Source: Alphaproteobacteria bacterium (GTDB taxonomy: Bacteria; Pseudomonadota; Alphaproteobacteria; CACIAM-22H2). Taken from it: a DNA stretch of 64,000 nt. How positions within the stretch are numbered: the stretch's first letter is position 1; every line of letters starts with the position of its first letter. Below the pieces are notes generated by a model. It saw nothing but the letters and a program-made list of their open reading frames with translations. It had not been told where the DNA came from and searched no databases. The stretch spans positions 1 to 64,000 of the forward strand of contig JAEULA010000013.1 of the NCBI GenBank assembly GCA_016793165.1, written 5' to 3'. The position numbers were made by a program, and so were the translations under genes. Positions 59,899 to 64,000 of the stretch are shown in pieces.

Positions 59899-61521
59899 TC
59901 AGCCGTGCAGGCCGGGCGCCTCGTGGCCGGTGCGGGCGACGTACTCGGTGTAGCCGCCGCCGTATTCGTGGATGCCCTCCGGCGTCAGCTCGAGCACGCG
60001 GTTCGACAGCGCCGCGAGGAAATGCCGGTCGTGCGAGACGAACAGCATCGTGCCCTCGTACTGCGAGAGCGCGGCGATGAGCATCTCCTTGGTCGCCATG
60101 TCGAGGTGGTTTGTGGGCTCGTCGAGCACCAGGAAGTTCGGCGGATCGTAGAGCATCAGTGCCATGACCAGCCGCGCCTTCTCGCCCCCGGACAGCACGC
60201 GGCAGCGCTTCTCGACGTCGTCGCCGGAGAACCCGAAGCAGCCGGCGAGCGCCCGCAGCGAGCCCTGGCCGGCGCGCGGGAACGCGTCCTCGAGGGACTC
60301 GAACACCGTGCGCTCGCCGTCGAGAAGCTCCATCGCGTGCTGGGCGAAGTAGCCCATCTTGACGCTGCCGCCGATCGCGACCGTGCCGTCGTCGGGATGC
60401 GCCGCACCGGCGATCAGCTTGAGGAGCGTCGACTTGCCGGCGCCGTTGACGCCCATCACGCACCAGCGCTCCCGCCGACGCACCCGGAAGTCGAACCCCT
60501 CGTAGATGACGCGCTCCCCGAAGCGCTTGTGCACGCCCTTGAGGGTCGCCACGTCGTCGCCGGAGCGCGGCGCAGGCGGGAAGTCGAACGACACGGTCTG
60601 GCGCCGCCGCGGAGGCTCGACGCGATCGATCTTCTCGAGCTTCTTCACCCGGCTCTGCACCTGCGCGGCGTGCGACGCGCGCGCCTTGAAGCGCTCGATG
60701 AAGCGGATCTCCTTGGCGAGCATCGCCTGCTGGCGCTCGAACTGCGCCTGCTGCTGCTTCTCGTTCAACGCGCGCTGCTGCTCGTAGAAGGCGTAGTCGC
60801 CCGAGTAGGTCGTCAGCTCGCCGCCGTCGATCTCGACCACCTTGCCGACGATGCGGTTCATGAACTCGCGGTCGTGCGAGGTCATCATCAGCGCGCCGTC
60901 GTACGCCTTCAGGAATCCCTCGAGCCAGATCAGGCTCTCGAGATCGAGATGGTTGCTCGGCTCGTCGAGCAGCATGACGTCCGGATGCATGAGCAGGATG
61001 CGGGCGAGCGCGACGCGCATCTTCCAGCCGCCCGACAGGGCGCCGACGTCGCCGTCCATCATCGCCTGGCTGAAACTCAGCCCGGCCAGCACCTCGCGCG
61101 CCCGCCCCTCGAGCGCGTAGCCGCCGAGCTTCTCGAACTGCGCCTGCACCTCGCCGAAGCGCTCGATGAGCGTCTCCAGCTCGTCCGCGCGATCGGGATC
61201 GCCCATGGCGGCCTCGAGCGCCGCGAGCTCGGCGGCGACCTCGCTCACGGCCCCGGCCCCGTCCATCACCTCGGCCACCGCGCTGCGGCCGGCCATCTCG
61301 CCCACATCCTGGCTGAAATAGCCGATGCTCACGCCGCGATCGACGATCACCTGGCCCTCGTCGGGCAGCTCCTGACCGTTGATCATCCGGAACAGCGTCG
61401 TCTTCCCGGCGCCGTTGGGGCCGACCAGGCCGACCTTCTCGCCGCGCTGGAGCGCGGCCGAGGCCTCGATGAACAGGATCTGGTGTCCGTTGCGCTTGCT
61501 GATGCCGTCGAGACGAATCAT
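59899..61521 (-). CDS. ABC-F family ATPase (translation factor type)
   Basis: 540-residue soluble protein with two ATPase cassettes and no membrane segment. Cassette 1: Walker A GPNGAGKTT, signature LSGGWKMR, Walker B VMLLDEPSNHLD. The linker of about 80 residues is rich in Gln, Lys and Arg (YEQQRALNEKQQQAQFERQQ, in part). Cassette 2: GVNGAGKST, LSGGEKARL, LVLDEPTNHLD. ABC-F proteins act on the ribosome. The ATG at 61521 starts directly with the first strand (MIRLDGISK); no good ribosome-binding site precedes it. Confidence 0.94.
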   Translation of the reverse strand: MIRLDGISKRNGHQILFIEASAALQRGEKVGLVGPNGAGKTTLFRMINGQELPDEGQVIVDRGVSIGYFSQDVGEMAGRSAVAEVMDGAGAVSEVAAELAALEAAMGDPDRADELETLIERFGEVQAQFEKLGGYALEGRAREVLAGLSFSQAMMDGDVGALSGGWKMRVALARILLMHPDVMLLDEPSNHLDLESLIWLEGFLKAYDGALMMTSHDREFMNRIVGKVVEIDGGELTTYSGDYAFYEQQRALNEKQQQAQFERQQAMLAKEIRFIERFKARASHAAQVQSRVKKLEKIDRVEPPRRRQTVSFDFPPAPRSGDDVATLKGVHKRFGERVIYEGFDFRVRRRERWCVMGVNGAGKSTLLKLIAGAAHPDDGTVAIGGSVKMGYFAQHAMELLDGERTVFESLEDAFPRAGQGSLRALAGCFGFSGDDVEKRCRVLSGGEKARLVMALMLYDPPNFLVLDEPTNHLDMATKEMLIAALSQYEGTMLFVSHDRHFLAALSNRVLELTPEGIHEYGGGYTEYVARTGHEAPGLHG

Positions 61522-61961
61522 GGAGACCCGAAACCTGGAACCGAGGAATCGACCGTGCCGCGGCACCCCGTTCGGGCCGCCCCGCGCGCGCCGCGTGAGG
61601 CCGCCCGCGAACGCCCCGGTGAACGGCGACGCCACGGCGCCGCCGGCCCCGGGTGCGAGGCGACGGCTGGACACGACCACGAGAGGGAGATGCCGGTCGC
61701 GGCTGGCAGCACGAGGCCGCCGGCCAGGGGCCTATGAGTAGAGCGCGACCGCCGCCGTCGCAAGGCCGTCGGCGGGCGGCTCGATGCCGCCGGCCTGCAT
61801 GCATCGCGGCCGGACCGGGCGCGACTGCGGCATGCGACCCGTACCGCCCGCGCGTCGGCGACACCTCGGGGGTGCGCCGGCAAGGGCCTTGCGCCGCTCC
61901 GGCCTGCCCGGCCCTCGAGCGTCTCCGGCCGGCAGGGATCGCCGGCCCGAGACGGCCCGGG
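61522..61961. other. Intergenic region without recognisable gene
   Basis: 440 bases between the ABC-F gene start and the end of the MaoC-like gene. Open frames here are extensions of the neighbours or antisense shadows. It presumably carries the ABC-F promoter, but I see no clear promoter, terminator, RNA gene or repeat. Confidence 0.5.
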
Positions 61962-62405
61962 TCACTTGGCGACGACGACCCTCGCCTCGCCGGCGACGAG
62001 CTTGGTGCCGGCCTTGTCCTCGCACCACACGTCGAGCGCATAGGCCACGCCGTCGGGCTGCGGCGTGACGGACAGGACCTTGCCCTTCACGTGCAGGTTG
62101 GTCCCGAGATGGACGGGCTTGATGTACTTGTTCATCAGCTCGCCGCGCTCGAGATAGTGGATGCCGAACGCCTTCACCAGCATCTCCGAGCACCAGTTGG
62201 TCATGATCATGCCGTCGGCATTGACCTGGTCGAAGCCTTCGCTCTTCGCGAACGCCGGATCGGTGTGGATGTTCGATCCGACCTGGCGCAGCTCGTTGGT
62301 GGCGGCGGACAGCATCGCGCTGTCGTACCACTCGATGCGCTGCGGGCTGATGGTGCGGATCGGCCCGGCGATCTCGTCGCCGACCTTGTAGACGGGCTTG
62401 GACAT
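61962..62405 (-). CDS. MaoC-like hot-dog hydratase/dehydratase, catalytic-type subunit
   Basis: 147-residue single hot-dog fold. The R-hydratase-like motif NIHTD (Asn45, His47, Asp49 in QVGSNIHTDPAFAKSEGF) carries the catalytic pair used to add or remove water from enoyl-CoA thioesters. The ATG shares a base with the stop of the partner gene (TGATG). The pair looks like a split two-domain MaoC hydratase. The CoA substrate is unknown. Confidence 0.87.
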   Translation of the reverse strand: MSKPVYKVGDEIAGPIRTISPQRIEWYDSAMLSAATNELRQVGSNIHTDPAFAKSEGFDQVNADGMIMTNWCSEMLVKAFGIHYLERGELMNKYIKPVHLGTNLHVKGKVLSVTPQPDGVAYALDVWCEDKAGTKLVAGEARVVVAK

Positions 62406-62866
62406 CAGGAGACTCCGATCGGCTTGTAGCGAAGCAGCGTATGGTCGTTGTAGGTCGTCACCAGGCGGCCGTCCTTGGTGTGGACCTCGAGGTAGTAGTG
62501 CAGATAGGTGCGGCCTCGCTTGACGTACTTGTCGACGATGTGGCCGGTCACGCGCACCGTCTCGCCGACCGCGGCCGCGCTGTGGTGCTTGGCGTGATAG
62601 ACGTAGTGCACGCGCGCATCGGGGCCCTTCATGCCCGAGACGCGGCGCTCCTTGTGGCAGTTCTCCTCGAGGATCCGCATCTTGTCGACATGGATCATCG
62701 TGGGCGGACGCAGCTGGCGCCCGGCCGGGTTGTCGGCGGAGTGGAAGAACTCGCTGCCCTCCTCGCTGCCATGCGCGTATTCGCTGCAGATGAAGGGCGT
62801 GATGACGTATTCGATCGGCTTGAACACGTCCCCCTTCTCGAGATCGCTGATGTAACCGCCGAGCAT
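62405..62866 (-). CDS. MaoC-like hot-dog protein, partner subunit
   Basis: 153-residue hot-dog-like protein resembling the N-terminal half of two-domain MaoC hydratases (YVITPFICSEYAHGSEEG, RVHYVYHAKHHSAAAVGETV). It lacks the N-x-H-x-D catalytic motif present in its partner, so it is probably the non-catalytic half of a heterodimer. It is divergent from tctB with 137 bases between. Confidence 0.8.
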   Translation of the reverse strand: MLGGYISDLEKGDVFKPIEYVITPFICSEYAHGSEEGSEFFHSADNPAGRQLRPPTMIHVDKMRILEENCHKERRVSGMKGPDARVHYVYHAKHHSAAAVGETVRVTGHIVDKYVKRGRTYLHYYLEVHTKDGRLVTTYNDHTLLRYKPIGVS

Positions 62867-63003
62867 GATGTCTCCTCTTGCTGGAATGGTCGTCGCGACT
62901 GCGATGTGCCGGCGCGGCGTCGCTGTCCGCGTCGGAGCTGTTGAACCCCGCGTTGCCGCTCTCTAGCCTCCCGGCATCGCGTCCCCGCGAGGGAATCCGG
63001 CAC

Positions 63004-63480
63004 TTGAAAGCAGCACGCCTGGTCACGGCCCTTCTCGTCCTCGCGCTCGGCGTGTACCTCGCCTGGCAAGGCACGCGGCTGCGCATCGAGGGGGATTTCG
63101 GGCCGGGCCCCGGCTTCTTCCCGTTCTGGATCGGCAGCGGCATCGCGGTGCTGGCGACGGCGTGGCTGGCGCAGCTGGTGCTGCGCCCGGCGGTCGCCGC
63201 CGGCGAGCGGTTCCTGCCGCCGCGCGACGCGGCCGCCAAGCTCGCGATCGTCGTCGGCGCCCTCGTCGCCTTCATGCTCCTGCTGCGTCCGATCGGCTTC
63301 AACCTCGCGATGCTCGGGCTGCTGCTCGTGCTCTTTTTCGCCGTCGACCGTCGGCATGCCGCGGCCAAGGTCGCGATCGCCGTCGCCGCCAGCTTCGGCG
63401 TGCACTGGCTGTTCGAGCACGCGCTCAACGTGCCGCTTCCCGATGCCGCCCTGCCCGCGCTGCAGGCGCTGGGCCTGTGA
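63004..63480 (+). CDS. tctB: TctB-type tripartite tricarboxylate transporter small permease
   Basis: 158-residue membrane protein with about four helices. LVLALGVYLAWQGTRLRIEGDFGPGPGFFPFWIG contains the TctB hallmark (core GPGPGFFP). The TTG start at 63004 is preferred: GAGGGA lies nine bases upstream and the first helix follows directly. The upstream extension of the frame has no hydrophobic content. It is oriented toward tctA, which is unusual. Confidence 0.85.
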   Translation: MKAARLVTALLVLALGVYLAWQGTRLRIEGDFGPGPGFFPFWIGSGIAVLATAWLAQLVLRPAVAAGERFLPPRDAAAKLAIVVGALVAFMLLLRPIGFNLAMLGLLLVLFFAVDRRHAAAKVAIAVAASFGVHWLFEHALNVPLPDAALPALQALGL

Positions 63481-63491
63481 GCCGACGGCGG

Positions 63492-64000
63492 TCATGACGC
63501 GGCGCGCGGCGCGCGCAGAGACTTGGCGACGAACCACGCGAGCACGGCCGCGGCGAGCGCCAGCAGGCCGGTGGACGTCCAGCCGCGCGCCAGGATCGCC
63601 ACCTCGCCGCCGGACATCGACAGCGCCTGGCGCAGCGCGTTCTCGGTCAGCGGCCCGAGGATCAGCGTGAAGGCCATCGGCGCGACGGGCAGCCCGATCT
63701 TGTTGAACAGGTAGCCGATCACGCCGAAGGCGAGCAGCACCCCGACGTCGAAGATGCTGTTCGAGGTGACGAAGGCGCCGACGACGGTGAAGGCGAGCAC
63801 AAGCGAGAACAGGATCGAGCGCGGCGTGTTCAGCAGCCGAACCCACAGCCCGACCAGCGGCAGGTTGAGGATCACCAGGATCACGTTGCCGACGTAGAGG
63901 CTCGCGATCACGCCCCACACGAAGTCGGGCTTGTCGCGGAACAGGAACGGACCCGGCGTCAGCCCGTTCATCATGAAGGCGCCGAGCAGCACCGCGATGG
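63492..64000 (-). CDS. tctA: TctA-type tripartite tricarboxylate transporter large permease (C-terminal part)
   Basis: Only the last ~169 residues are inside the window; the gene starts beyond the right edge. FMMNGLTPGPFLFRDKPDFVWG and FNKIGLPVAPMAFTLILGPLTENALRQAL are hallmarks of TctA (cores GLTPGPF and LGPLTENALRQ). Together with TctB and a periplasmic TctC it would import a carboxylate using the ion gradient. Its stop is 11 bases from the tctB stop on the opposite strand. Confidence 0.9.
   Translation of the reverse strand, partial: IAVLLGAFMMNGLTPGPFLFRDKPDFVWGVIASLYVGNVILVILNLPLVGLWVRLLNTPRSILFSLVLAFTVVGAFVTSNSIFDVGVLLAFGVIGYLFNKIGLPVAPMAFTLILGPLTENALRQALSMSGGEVAILARGWTSTGLLALAAAVLAWFVAKSLRAPRAAS

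Overview
The window is about 64 kb of very GC-rich DNA, densely packed with genes. Overlapping start/stop codons (ATGA, GTGA, TGATG) are frequent, GTG and TTG starts occur, and ribosome-binding sites are GGAG/GGGAG-like. The gene content is ABC importers of the Dpp, Liv and Tau types, a TctAB-type carboxylate transporter, racemase and lyase enzymes, aromatic and sulfonate catabolism genes and many regulators. Together this suggests a metabolically versatile soil or water alphaproteobacterium with a large genome. The lineage is an inference from style and gene content, not from a marker gene. I recognised no rRNA, tRNA, CRISPR array, insertion sequence or phage gene.

Region by region. (1) 1-7671, minus strand: a lactate-racemase-type cluster larC-larE-larB-larA runs straight into a four-gene Dpp/Opp/Nik-family ABC transporter that leaves the window on the left. 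LarB, LarE and LarC build the nickel-pincer nucleotide cofactor and LarA uses it. (2) 7746-16935: single enzymes (aldo/keto reductase, FkbM methyltransferase, nitrilase-family amidohydrolase, creatininase-family amidohydrolase, amidase), then a small aromatic module, pcaD-pobA-iclR, and a conserved protein of unknown function. (3) 16953-24773, minus: a complete peptide importer (RpiR regulator, binding protein, DppBCDF) ending in an M81/MlrC-type peptidase. (4) 24925-30596: a DAO-family oxidoreductase, then xsc, a tyrosine-phosphatase-like gene, an IMPase-family gene and aatA on the minus strand. (5) 30956-37199, plus: a GltD-like Fe-S flavoprotein, a 1200-residue pyruvate:ferredoxin oxidoreductase and a dihydroorotate-dehydrogenase-like protein, all overlapping, divergent from xsc.

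(6) 37230-51176, all minus: about 14 kb that reads as one catabolic locus. In transcription order it holds leuC-like, leuD-like, an isocitrate lyase/PEP mutase-family protein, a thiamine-diphosphate enzyme, a TauA-type binding protein, an ATPase, two permeases, a LysR regulator, an orphan molybdenum hydroxylase large subunit, an enolase-superfamily enzyme and an archaeal-type S-adenosylmethionine synthetase. I consider this the best candidate for an undescribed pathway. (7) 51555-56187, plus: a complete branched-chain-amino-acid-type importer (livK, G, F, H, M). Its last gene overlaps the tail of a convergent threonine-synthase-like gene. (8) 57507-62866, minus: glycosyltransferase, FkbM methyltransferase, ABC-F ATPase and a pair of MaoC-like hot-dog genes. 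(9) 63004-64000: tctB and the end of tctA, which face each other.

The common theme is uptake of small carboxylates, hydroxy acids, peptides and sulfonates, each next to the enzymes likely to process them. Functions were assigned from family motifs read directly in the translations; substrates of transporters and of the (6) enzymes are inferred or unknown.
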